In this document: piece after piece, positions 1-5,812 of the stretch
Layout of the letters: every line of letters starts with the position of its first letter
Position numbering within the stretch: position 1 is the first letter of the stretch
NCBI GenBank assembly: GCA_019246575.1
Contig: JAFAQG010000916.1
Span: 1-5,812 of the forward strand
Direction: 5' to 3'
DNA length: 5,812 nt
Origin: Acidobacteriaceae bacterium
GTDB taxonomy: Bacteria > Acidobacteriota > Terriglobia > Bryobacterales > Bryobacteraceae
Position numbers and translations under genes: made by a program
Notes under the pieces: model-generated
Databases searched by the model: none
Seen by the model: only the letters and a program-made list of their open reading frames with translations
Told to the model about the DNA's origin: nothing

Positions 1-3
1 TCC

Positions 4-84
4 ATGAAGCTTAACCGCCGACAAATTATTCAAGGCGGAGCTGCGGCGCTTGCCGCGAGCGCTACCGGTAATACATCGCGAGCT
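4..84 (+). other. Putative Tat-type signal peptide of the propeller protein
   Basis: Residues 1-27 show a basic n-region (KLNRR), a twin arginine followed by QII, and a weakly hydrophobic Gly/Ala-rich core. The sequence SRA before Phe28 fits small residues at -3 and -1 for signal peptidase I. The motif is close to, but not a perfect match of, the (S/T)RRxFLK consensus. The cleavage point is an estimate. Confidence 0.6.
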
Positions 85-1602
85 TTCGAGGAACAGCCGG
101 AAGCCGGCGACGATCTCATCATTCCGCCTCCCGCGAGCCCTTTCGAGGTCGGTTCGAAAACCCAGTTAATGGCCGATCAGACGTTGATCTACGAAACGCG
201 GAACGTGGAGTTTCGAATGCATCCCGGCGAGAAGCATTCCGCTAACCCGATTCTGATGGCAGACAGGCCGTGGGAAGGATGGCGGACGGTGCTGTACGGC
301 AACGTCCTTTACGATTCTGAAGACAAGCTGTACAAAATGTGGTACTGCGGTGAGGCACCCACTTATTTCGGCATTGGTCCGCAGGATAGCCCTGTCGTGA
401 CGCTGTATGCGACCAGCACGGATGGAATTCATTGGGAGAAGCCAGTCGTTGGCACCATTCCTTCCGTGAACGGAACCAGGCACAACGCCGTGGCCGACAT
501 AGAACTGGCCAGCGTCATCAAAGATCAGAACGAGCCGGATCCTGCCCGACGGTACAAGATGATTTGCTTTCGGGCGCGGCCCAAGAGTTTCTCCGGTTAC
601 CATACGATGGTTTCCCCGGACGGACTTGACTGGCGAGCGCTGAGCACGGAGCCGATTTCACCGGGTGGGGATGTGATCACCGGCTATTTTGACGAACGGC
701 TGAATTGCTACATCGCGCTTGCCAAGATCATGACGCAGGTTCGTAATCACCGGCGGCGCGTCTTTTACCTGATTACGAGCCGTGACTTTGTTCACTGGAC
801 CAAGCCAAGGCTCGTATGGCAGCCCGATTTGCGAGATGACGCGGGTTCGTTGCACCGGATCGCGGAGGTTCGTTCGCTTCTGAGCGTTCCCGATAACCCC
901 AAAGTGATGCGCACAGAGTTTTACGGCTTTGGATTCTATCCCGCCGAGAGCTGCACGATTGCGTTTCCATGGATGTTCACTATCAATAACAACGGGCGAT
1001 ACGGCAACCAAGAGGGTCCAGGCGAGCTACAGGTCGGCGTCTCACGAGACATGGTTCATTGGCAACGCGCATTTCGGACGCCCATTGTTCCACGCGGAAG
1101 CTTGACCGATTGGGACCGCGGTTTCTTCTGCACGCAATCGCGGGCCTTACGGGTGAACGATGAGGTCTGGCTGTATTATTGTGGCTCGACTTACACGCAC
1201 GGCAGCGCCGTTCTATATCGTCCCGATGATCCGGATCGCAATACAAAACAGAAAGCCGGAATTGGGATCGTGAAGTGGAAAGTTGACCGATTCGTGTCCG
1301 CGGACGGAAACAGGGGTGATTCCGAGGTCATCACTGTGCCCATTGTGATGCAGGGCGACCGCATGGAGGTGAATGCCAAAGTGCGAACAGGAGGCGAGCT
1401 GCGGGTGACAATCCTAGATGAAAAGGGAGCGCCTCTACCGGGCACCGAATCGCTACCGGTGCGGGGTGATGGTGTAAGGCAGACAGTTCGCTGGAACACG
1501 CCGCAACTTGCACGGTTGAGCGGGCGACCCATCAGTTTGCGGCTTACGCTCAAGGGGTCAGAATTGTACAGCTTCAGCTTTCGAGCAGATAGGCAATCGT
1601 AG
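4..1602 (+). CDS. Exported beta-propeller glycosidase-like protein (GH43/GH32-like fold) with C-terminal beta-sandwich
   Basis: The protein has 532 residues. Its N-terminus has a twin-arginine-type leader: Arg5-Arg6 followed by a short hydrophobic Ala-rich stretch (about residues 8-20), so export is likely. From about residue 50 to 425 it has the pattern of a five-bladed propeller of the GH43/GH32/sialidase-like type. Blade-edge motifs recur: STDGIHWEKP (138-147), SPDGLDWRAL (204-213), SRDFVHWTKP (259-268) and SRDMVHWQRAF (347-357). The segment EKHSANPIL...PWEGW (76-93) followed by KMWYCGE (111-117) is typical of large uncharacterised glycosidase-like families in Planctomycetota, Verrucomicrobiota and Acidobacteriota. 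Residues about 427-527 form a second module (GDRMEVNAKV, ELRVTILDEKGAPLPG, ending LYSFSF) that usually accompanies these propellers. A sugar-processing or sugar-binding role is inferred; no catalytic acid/base can be assigned confidently and the substrate is unknown. The ATG lies 3 bases into the window, so its ribosome binding site and any upstream partner are not visible. It converges on the aldolase gene and may belong to a different transcription unit. Confidence 0.8.
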   Translation: MKLNRRQIIQGGAAALAASATGNTSRAFEEQPEAGDDLIIPPPASPFEVGSKTQLMADQTLIYETRNVEFRMHPGEKHSANPILMADRPWEGWRTVLYGNVLYDSEDKLYKMWYCGEAPTYFGIGPQDSPVVTLYATSTDGIHWEKPVVGTIPSVNGTRHNAVADIELASVIKDQNEPDPARRYKMICFRARPKSFSGYHTMVSPDGLDWRALSTEPISPGGDVITGYFDERLNCYIALAKIMTQVRNHRRRVFYLITSRDFVHWTKPRLVWQPDLRDDAGSLHRIAEVRSLLSVPDNPKVMRTEFYGFGFYPAESCTIAFPWMFTINNNGRYGNQEGPGELQVGVSRDMVHWQRAFRTPIVPRGSLTDWDRGFFCTQSRALRVNDEVWLYYCGSTYTHGSAVLYRPDDPDRNTKQKAGIGIVKWKVDRFVSADGNRGDSEVITVPIVMQGDRMEVNAKVRTGGELRVTILDEKGAPLPGTESLPVRGDGVRQTVRWNTPQLARLSGRPISLRLTLKGSELYSFSFRADRQS

Positions 1603-1619
1603 CACCCTCTTCCGCAGGA
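1603..1619. other. Convergent gene junction without visible terminator
   Basis: Only 17 bp separate the TAG of the propeller gene from the stop codon of the minus-strand aldolase gene. I see no GC-rich hairpin followed by a T-run on either strand here or in the flanking gene ends. Termination of the two converging transcripts must use another mechanism or overlap the coding sequences. Confidence 0.5.
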
Positions 1620-2552
1620 TCAAGTTGGAACGCCTTCTTGCTCAACGACGGCGGACTCGAGATAGGGCTGCACATAAAGCCGTAAGATGTTGTGCACTGA
1701 TTCCCGCTCTGCTTCGCTGAGATCAGTTACGTACGGCATGCCCGTTGCGCGCTGGCAAATTGCTAAGTAACGTAACGCTTCATCGAAGCCACCCCAGACA
1801 GATCCATAACGGAAAATCTCCCAGACTGCGGCAATGTCGTTCTGAAGCTGGACGGCCTCTTTTAAGTCGCCGCGTCGGAATGCCTGGTAGAGGTTCACGG
1901 CCAGGTGTGGACAAACGTTATAGAGTCCTCCGACAAAACCGTCGCATCCCATTTGCAATCCCGATACGAGTAGTAACTCGTTCCCCGTTAATACGAAGAA
2001 CCCAGGCTTATTTTCTGCCATGCGAGTAATTGCTTGCAGTTTGACCTGATCGGGATCGCTCACCTTAATGCCAGCGAGATGCGGGATTTGCTCGAACAGC
2101 GAGGCGATCGTGTCGACGTGTATGGGGTTCTTGGTCAAAATCGGGTTGTCATACAAAACGAGCGGCTTGTCAGTCGCGGCGGCGATGCCGGTGAAATAAT
2201 TGATGAGCTGCTGTTGGCTGGCGAGAAAAAAGAAGGGCGGAAGTGCGCAGATAAAATCGACACCCGTAGCGGCGATCCGGCGAAGTAGCGGAAGTGCCCG
2301 GCTGGTACTGGTGGCTCCCAATCCGCCAAAAACCGGCACGCTCCCACTTGCTTCCGAAACGGTGGTTTCTATCGAACGGATCTGTTCATCATCAGTGAGA
2401 AACGCGAATCCGCCCATGGATCCATTGGCGAATACTCCGTTCACGCCTGCACTCAGCAGGTACTGATTCAGTTTGCGAAGGGCGGGGACATCGACTCGAT
2501 CATTCTGCCCGAGCGGCGTGCCTATCGCGGGGATGACCCCATGAACATGCAT
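1620..2552 (-). CDS. DapA/NanA-superfamily class I aldolase or lyase (not a canonical dihydrodipicolinate synthase)
   Basis: At 310 residues this is the normal length for the dihydrodipicolinate synthase / N-acetylneuraminate lyase (TIM barrel) superfamily. These enzymes form a Schiff base with pyruvate or another 2-keto acid. Family landmarks are present: VIPAIGTPL near the N-terminus, the GxxGx loop as GSMGG (44-48), YDNP with the catalytic Tyr134, GIKVSD with Schiff-base Lys163, GNE (190-192), and GCDGFVGGLYN (202-212). Compared with E. coli DapA, Thr44/Thr45 become Ser45/Met46, Tyr107 becomes Phe108, and the semialdehyde-binding Arg138 becomes Leu139. A lysine-biosynthetic role is therefore unlikely. 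A catabolic 2-keto acid aldolase or dehydratase is more plausible, by inference. The ATG is preceded by GGAG, but at only 2 nt spacing. The only other upstream in-frame ATG is followed immediately by TAG, which supports the chosen start. It is divergent from the PLP-enzyme operon and probably shares its control region. Confidence 0.88.
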   Translation of the reverse strand: MHVHGVIPAIGTPLGQNDRVDVPALRKLNQYLLSAGVNGVFANGSMGGFAFLTDDEQIRSIETTVSEASGSVPVFGGLGATSTSRALPLLRRIAATGVDFICALPPFFFLASQQQLINYFTGIAAATDKPLVLYDNPILTKNPIHVDTIASLFEQIPHLAGIKVSDPDQVKLQAITRMAENKPGFFVLTGNELLLVSGLQMGCDGFVGGLYNVCPHLAVNLYQAFRRGDLKEAVQLQNDIAAVWEIFRYGSVWGGFDEALRYLAICQRATGMPYVTDLSEAERESVHNILRLYVQPYLESAVVEQEGVPT

Positions 2553-2568
2553 TGCTCCATTCTACATT

Positions 2569-2578
2569 CTGTCGACAG
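2569..2578. promoter_or_regulatory. Perfect 10-bp palindrome, possible operator half
   Basis: CTGTCGACAG reads identically on both strands. It lies 16 bp upstream of the aldolase ATG. It shares its CTGT...ACAG ends with the larger inverted repeat, and the two CTGT elements start 32 bp apart, about three helical turns. It may be a second site for the same dimeric regulator, but a 10-bp palindrome can arise by chance. Confidence 0.35.
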
Positions 2579-2600
2579 TAAGCCGATTTGTCCGATCTTC

Positions 2601-2622
2601 CTGTATACTGATTGGTTTACAG
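2601..2622. promoter_or_regulatory. Operator-like inverted repeat (8-6-8) abutting the PLP-enzyme start
   Basis: CTGTATAC and GTTTACAG are inverted copies matching at 7 of 8 positions, separated by a 6-bp spacer. The left arm contains the GTATAC core often seen in sites bound by GntR- or LacI-type dimers. The repeat covers the -10-like TATACT and runs to the base before the TTG codon, a placement suited to repression of the plus-strand operon. The regulator family cannot be assigned from the site alone. Confidence 0.5.
2604..2609 (+). promoter_or_regulatory. Possible -10 element (TATACT) for the PLP-enzyme operon
   Basis: TATACT differs from TATAAT at one position. It would place the transcription start near 2615-2617, only a few bases before the TTG codon, giving a leaderless or near-leaderless transcript if TTG is the true start. 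The hexamers at 16-18 bp upstream spacing do not resemble TTGACA, so the call is weak. Confidence 0.3.
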
Positions 2623-3675
2623 TTGAGCTCGTCGGCCATTAGCGGGGTGACGTTAGGTGAAAGCAATACGCCCCTTGTCAAATCCGTGGGAATTGCCCGG
2701 AAGTTCGGCGCTTCAGGCCTGAATTTCAAGCTTGAAAACTGCAATCCGAGCGGTTCCTACAAGGACCGGTTTGTTCGGGGCGAGATCCGCTCGCTGCTCG
2801 AGCGCGGTTGCCGGGCATGCATCGCGACATCTTCTGGCAACACGGGATCTGCGCTGGCGGCGTGGTGCGCTCGCTATGAAATTGGCTGTTTGCTGGTTGC
2901 AAATGACAATGCCCCGCCAGCGAAGCTAGTGCAAATGCAGGCGCATGGCGCTGTTATCTTCCGCGTACCCGGATTCGTTTCTTCTCCCGACATAACGCGA
3001 AGTACATTCGAAATTCTGCAGAGCTTCGCCGAGGCTACCGACACGCCGCTTATCGTTTCCGCATATCGTTACTGTCCGACCGGAATGGTCAGCGTCGAAT
3101 CGATCTCAAGCGAACTGGTTACGGCCCTGCCGGATGCAAGACATGTGTTTGTCCCGGTCGGCGGAGGCGGTTTGTACTCGGCCATAGTGCGCGGTTTTCT
3201 GGGCGTTGCTAGTCGCCCCCTCATTCACGCAGTACAGCCGGTGGGGTGCCCGACGCTTTTGCGAGCTTTTCAAGGTGGTGCTGATTCTGTTCATTCGATT
3301 GAGAGTACTACTGCGATTAGCGGCCTCAGCGTACCCTTCGATATCGACGGCTCCCTAGCACTTCAATTACTAAGACAAAACGGAGGGCTTGCGATCGGCG
3401 TGACAGATGAAGAGGTGTTTACCGCGCAGAGATTGCTATTGCGTTCGGAGGGAATTTATGCCGAGCCGGCGGGTGCAACGGCCCTGGCTGGCTATCTCAA
3501 GGCGTTAACAAACGAGCAAATTCGACCGTCCGAACCAGCTGTATGCCTTGTAACCGGGCACGGCTTTAAAGATTCGGATTCCGCAATAAGGATTGCGGCG
3601 GAAGCTGTGAGCGAAACCGTTCGCGTTGAACAGCTCCGATCCAAGCTGGTCGACTTTGCGGAGACGTGCCGATGA
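2623..3675 (+). CDS. Threonine synthase-like PLP-dependent enzyme (fold type II)
   Basis: The protein has 350 residues, matching the short class of threonine synthases. It is a cytosolic fold-type-II PLP enzyme. GESNTPLV (12-19) is the N-terminal substrate-loop motif. PSGSYKDR (42-49) carries the Schiff-base Lys47. TSSGNTG (69-75) is the substrate-carboxylate loop. GGGGL (180-184) is the phosphate-binding loop, EPAGATALAG (281-290) a conserved helix start, and TGHGFKD (311-317) the threonine-synthase-like C-terminal motif contacting the PLP ring. The family covers threonine synthase, threonine/serine dehydratases and related beta-eliminating or replacing enzymes. Because it sits in an operon with a hydrolase and a dehydrogenase, and not with hom or thrB, a catabolic role on a hydroxy- or amino-substituted amino acid is inferred. 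No ATG exists in the open upstream frame. TTG at 2623 or GTG at 2647 are the candidate starts, and neither has a well-spaced ribosome binding site. GTG would still retain the GESNTPLV motif. It overlaps the next gene by ATGA. Confidence 0.87.
   Translation: MSSSAISGVTLGESNTPLVKSVGIARKFGASGLNFKLENCNPSGSYKDRFVRGEIRSLLERGCRACIATSSGNTGSALAAWCARYEIGCLLVANDNAPPAKLVQMQAHGAVIFRVPGFVSSPDITRSTFEILQSFAEATDTPLIVSAYRYCPTGMVSVESISSELVTALPDARHVFVPVGGGGLYSAIVRGFLGVASRPLIHAVQPVGCPTLLRAFQGGADSVHSIESTTAISGLSVPFDIDGSLALQLLRQNGGLAIGVTDEEVFTAQRLLLRSEGIYAEPAGATALAGYLKALTNEQIRPSEPAVCLVTGHGFKDSDSAIRIAAEAVSETVRVEQLRSKLVDFAETCR
3660..3663 (+). promoter_or_regulatory. Ribosome binding site GGAG deciding the MlrC start
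   Basis: GGAG lies 8 nt before the ATG at 3672 but only 2 nt before the upstream GTG at 3666. The spacing, together with the ATGA overlap, favours the ATG at 3672 as the start. Confidence 0.65.
3672..3675 (+). other. ATGA start/stop overlap
   Basis: The ATG of the M81 gene (3672-3674) overlaps the TGA of the PLP-enzyme gene (3673-3675). This is a standard arrangement for translational coupling and supports a shared transcript. Confidence 0.85.
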
Positions 3676-5168
3676 AACGTGTCGGAATAGCTGCTTTCTT
3701 GCACGAATCTAACACCTTTCTTCAGATTCCCACAACTTACGAGCACTTCCGGTCTACCAGTTTTACTCGTGGCGAGGCATTAACCGCCCGTTGGGAAAAC
3801 GCTCATCACGAACTTGGCGGATTCATTCAGGGCGCGAGGGAGCATAAGCTTGAACCGATACCTTTGCTTGCGACGTTCGCGGTGCCCAGCGGCACGATTG
3901 AGGAAGCCGCGTTCGAGCAAATTGCTTCGGAACTTCTGGAAAGCATAGAGTCTCAGATGCCACTGGCCGGGTTGTTAATCGCCTTGCATGGAGCAACGGT
4001 CAGCGCACGTTTTCCCGATGCGGACGGCGAGATCCTGGCACGAATCCGCGCACTCGTCGGACCTGATCTTCCCATCGTCAATACACTTGACCTGCATGCG
4101 AACATCTCAAGCTCAATGATCCGATTGGCGAACGCTACGATCGCGTATCGCTCGAATCCGCACCTGGATCAGGAGGAACGCGGGTTTGAAGCAGCCACCC
4201 TTTTGTCGCGCGTGCTTGCCGGCGAAGCAAATCCGCGACAAGCACTAGAAACACCTCCGCTCATCATTCGCATCTCGAAGCAATATACAGCCGAGGAGCC
4301 GGCGGCCAGTATCTATCGCGACGTTTGCGAAGTGCGCTCCTGGCCTCACATTCTCAGCGCTAGCGCGGCCTTGGGATTCTACTATGCGGACGTTAAAGAG
4401 ATGGGCGCGTCTTTTCTGGTTGTTGCGGAGGCCGACGCAAACCTGGCCCGTCACGCTGCGCAATGGCTTGCACAGCGCGTGTGGCAGCGCCGCGAAGAAT
4501 TCGCAGGCGAGTTACCGGATGCCTCAACGGCGGTAGATCTCGCCGGAAAGGCGGAGGCCTCACCTACGATCCTGATGGACATCGGCGATAACGTGGGTGC
4601 TGGAAGTCCCGGCGATTCGACAATTCTTCTGCATGAAATCCTTCGGCAGAAGGTAACAAACAGCTTGGTTATTCTTTTTGACCCTGAATCTGTTTCGGAA
4701 TGCGTGGGGGCCGGCGTGGGCGCCGTTGTTCGCCTCACGCTCGGTGGGAAACCGAATCGTCAAGACAGCCCGCCTGTGAACGTAAGTGCGCGAGTGAGGA
4801 CTTTATCGGATGGACGGTTTGTCGAGACGGCCGTACGACACGGTGGCTGGACCGAATTCAATCAGGGAATAACTGCCGTGCTTGAAACGGACGAGCAACA
4901 CACGATTGTTCTGACGAGTCGCCGTATGGCTCCCATGAGTCTGGAGCAAGTTTTGAGCCTGGGAATTCGTCCGGAGCGGAAGCGGATTATCGTCGTTAAA
5001 GGAGTTGTCGCACCGCGGGCCGCATACGAATCAATTGCAGCATGCATCATTCTGGTGGATACGCCTGGCCTTACCAGCGATAACCCTAAACATTTTCAGT
5101 ATGCCAGGCGACGTGTCCCGCTTTACCCATTAGAAGAGAACGCGGTTTACAGGCCGAATGTTGCATAA
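3672..5168 (+). CDS. M81/MlrC-family zinc metallohydrolase (microcystinase C-like)
   Basis: The protein has 498 residues from the ATG, the usual length for the two-domain M81 family (DUF1485 N-terminal domain plus MlrC C-terminal domain). Probable metal ligands are all present: Glu12 in HESNTF (11-16), Asp140 and His142 in NTLDLHANIS, and His164 in YRSNPHLDQEERG. LHGA (105-108) is another family landmark. The C-terminal domain begins near residue 297 with the conserved MDIGDNVGAGSPGD (302-315) and continues through FDPE (336-339). There is no signal peptide, so it should act in the cytoplasm. The founding member cleaves linearised microcystin, but most homologues occur in bacteria with no microcystin pathway and their substrates are unknown. 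Nothing here suggests microcystin degradation (no mlrA or mlrB). Its ATG overlaps the TGA of the PLP enzyme by 4 bp, implying coupled translation, and the SDR follows 3 bp after its stop. Amide or peptide-like hydrolysis feeding the PLP enzyme is inferred. Confidence 0.9.
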   Translation: MKRVGIAAFLHESNTFLQIPTTYEHFRSTSFTRGEALTARWENAHHELGGFIQGAREHKLEPIPLLATFAVPSGTIEEAAFEQIASELLESIESQMPLAGLLIALHGATVSARFPDADGEILARIRALVGPDLPIVNTLDLHANISSSMIRLANATIAYRSNPHLDQEERGFEAATLLSRVLAGEANPRQALETPPLIIRISKQYTAEEPAASIYRDVCEVRSWPHILSASAALGFYYADVKEMGASFLVVAEADANLARHAAQWLAQRVWQRREEFAGELPDASTAVDLAGKAEASPTILMDIGDNVGAGSPGDSTILLHEILRQKVTNSLVILFDPESVSECVGAGVGAVVRLTLGGKPNRQDSPPVNVSARVRTLSDGRFVETAVRHGGWTEFNQGITAVLETDEQHTIVLTSRRMAPMSLEQVLSLGIRPERKRIIVVKGVVAPRAAYESIAACIILVDTPGLTSDNPKHFQYARRRVPLYPLEENAVYRPNVA

Positions 5169-5171
5169 GCT

Positions 5172-5812
5172 ATGACGTTGAACGGAAAAGTCGCCCTGGT
5201 CACGGGCGGAGCTACGGGCATCGGGCTAGGAATCAGCGAGGCGCTGGCCCGTAGCGGCGCGAAAGTTGCAATCGCGCAACGCAGGATTTCCCACATAGAA
5301 ACCGCAAAAGACAATTTGCGCGAATTCGAGGTGTTTGGCGTAAAGGCTGACATTTCGAGCCGTACTTCAGTGGAGCAACTGATTGGGGACGTGCTTGCGC
5401 ACTTTGGTGAACTGCACATTCTCGTCAATAACGCGAGTGTCACCGGTAACCCGGCCTTGTGTCCGTTTCTCGATGCCGCAGAGGAGCATTTGGATCAAAT
5501 CATCGACACAAATCTGAAAGGAACCTTCTATGTCTCGCAGCTCGCGGCCAGACATATGGTTCAGCACGGCACTCCCGGCAGCATCATTCACGTCAGCTCC
5601 GTTGCGGCATTTGCGTCGCAGGAATTCGCCTCTGTTTACTGCGCTTCGAAGGCCGCGCAAGTGTCACTTGCGAAGAGCATGGCCCTGGAACTCGCGCCCT
5701 ACGGCATTCGCGTGAATGCAATCGCACCGGGCGACATTTACACGTCGCAAAACGCGACGGTTGGAGATGATTTGAAAGAACAGGGCGGATCAGGACGCTA
5801 CATCCGTTACAC
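5172..5812 (+). CDS. Classical short-chain dehydrogenase/reductase (SDR), 3' end beyond window
   Basis: The frame is open from ATG 5172 to the window edge, giving 213 residues of a family normally about 250 long, so roughly the last 40 are missing. Motifs of a classical SDR are in order: TGGATGIG (11-18) for dinucleotide binding, Asp60 in KADIS contacting adenine, NNAS (86-89, usually NNAG), and the catalytic tetrad Asn114, Ser143, Tyr156 and Lys160 (YCASK). VNAIAPGDIYT (181-191) follows, where PG is the usual turn before the substrate loop. Arg37-Arg38 after the second beta strand, with no acidic residue there, suggests a preference for NADP(H). Likely reactions are reversible oxidation of a secondary alcohol of a sugar, hydroxy acid or hydroxyacyl compound; the substrate cannot be read. 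It starts 3 bp after the MlrC stop with no strong ribosome binding site, consistent with translational coupling in the same operon. It resembles FabG and sugar dehydrogenases equally well. Confidence 0.9.
   Translation, partial: MTLNGKVALVTGGATGIGLGISEALARSGAKVAIAQRRISHIETAKDNLREFEVFGVKADISSRTSVEQLIGDVLAHFGELHILVNNASVTGNPALCPFLDAAEEHLDQIIDTNLKGTFYVSQLAARHMVQHGTPGSIIHVSSVAAFASQEFASVYCASKAAQVSLAKSMALELAPYGIRVNAIAPGDIYTSQNATVGDDLKEQGGSGRYIRY

Larger units (their letters stand above)
2553..2622. promoter_or_regulatory. Divergent control region between aldolase gene and PLP-enzyme operon
   Basis: These 70 bp are the only substantial noncoding stretch in the window and must contain the promoters of both divergent transcription units. 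It holds a perfect palindrome and an imperfect inverted repeat (listed separately) plus a -10-like TATACT. No convincing -35 element is visible at normal spacing in either direction, which would suit an activator-dependent promoter or a non-housekeeping sigma factor. No regulator gene is present in the window. Confidence 0.65.

Noticed and set aside
166..603. 145-codon open frame on the minus strand inside the propeller gene
   Set aside because: Lies entirely antisense to a well-supported gene, shows no recognisable motif and is Arg/His/Pro-rich in the manner of a shadow frame.
1442..1462. Hairpin GCACCG / CGGTGC with 9-base loop, considered as a terminator
   Set aside because: It is inside the propeller coding region, about 140 bp before its stop, and no T-run follows.
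1191..1553. 120-codon minus-strand open frame
   Set aside because: Antisense to the C-terminal module of the propeller protein, whose own frame carries conserved motifs; the antisense product is low-complexity Ser/Pro/Arg-rich.
1620..2552. Naming the aldolase dapA (lysine biosynthesis)
   Set aside because: The Arg138, Thr44/Thr45 and Tyr107 equivalents are replaced and the neighbours are not lysine-pathway genes.
3666..3671. GTG at 3666 as the start of the M81 gene
   Set aside because: It would leave only 2 nt between GGAG and the start codon; ATG at 3672 has 8-nt spacing and forms the ATGA overlap.
3672..5168. Naming the hydrolase mlrC as part of a microcystin-degradation cluster
   Set aside because: Only family-level similarity is supported; no mlrA, mlrB or mlrD is seen in the window.
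5147..5443. Minus-strand frame of 98 codons over the SDR start
   Set aside because: Antisense to clear SDR motifs (TGGATGIG, NNAS); no independent support.
5459..5770. Plus-strand frame of 103 codons within the SDR region
   Set aside because: Out of frame with the SDR, whose Ser-Tyr-Lys catalytic motif is encoded in the overlapping frame; the alternative product is Arg/Ser/His-rich with no motif.

Overview
The window is a bacterial segment of moderately high GC content that is almost entirely coding. It holds five protein genes: four complete, and one cut off by the right edge. I see no RNA gene, mobile element or CRISPR array. The mix of a secreted five-bladed-propeller glycosidase-like protein with a twin-arginine-type leader and a small catabolic cluster resembles soil Acidobacteriota, Planctomycetota or Verrucomicrobiota. 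That placement rests on family style only and is tentative.

Layout: (i) 4-1602 (+) encodes an exported beta-propeller, GH43/GH32-like protein with a C-terminal beta-sandwich module. (ii) After a 17-bp convergent junction, 1620-2552 (-) encodes a dihydrodipicolinate synthase/N-acetylneuraminate lyase (DapA/NanA) superfamily aldolase whose active site is clearly not that of a true DapA. (iii) A 70-bp divergent intergenic region (2553-2622) carries a perfect 10-bp palindrome, and an 8-6-8 inverted repeat that overlaps a -10-like TATACT and ends at the start codon of the next gene. (iv) 2623-3675 (+) encodes a threonine synthase-like PLP enzyme with a TTG (or GTG) start. (v) 3672-5168 (+) encodes an M81/MlrC-family metallohydrolase that overlaps the preceding gene by ATGA. 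(vi) 5172-5812 (+) encodes the first 213 residues of a classical short-chain dehydrogenase/reductase, starting 3 bp after the MlrC stop.

The PLP enzyme, M81 hydrolase and SDR are packed as one translationally coupled operon. It is transcribed divergently from the aldolase across a short region with operator-like symmetry, so the four genes are probably co-regulated. A reasonable reading is a catabolic module in which the M81 enzyme hydrolyses an amide-, peptide- or lactone-like substrate, the PLP enzyme acts on an amino-acid product by elimination or replacement, the SDR oxidises or reduces a hydroxy/keto intermediate, and the aldolase makes or splits a 2-keto acid. The substrate cannot be read from the sequence. 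The four-enzyme combination, together with the aldolase's altered active site, is the most interesting part of the window.
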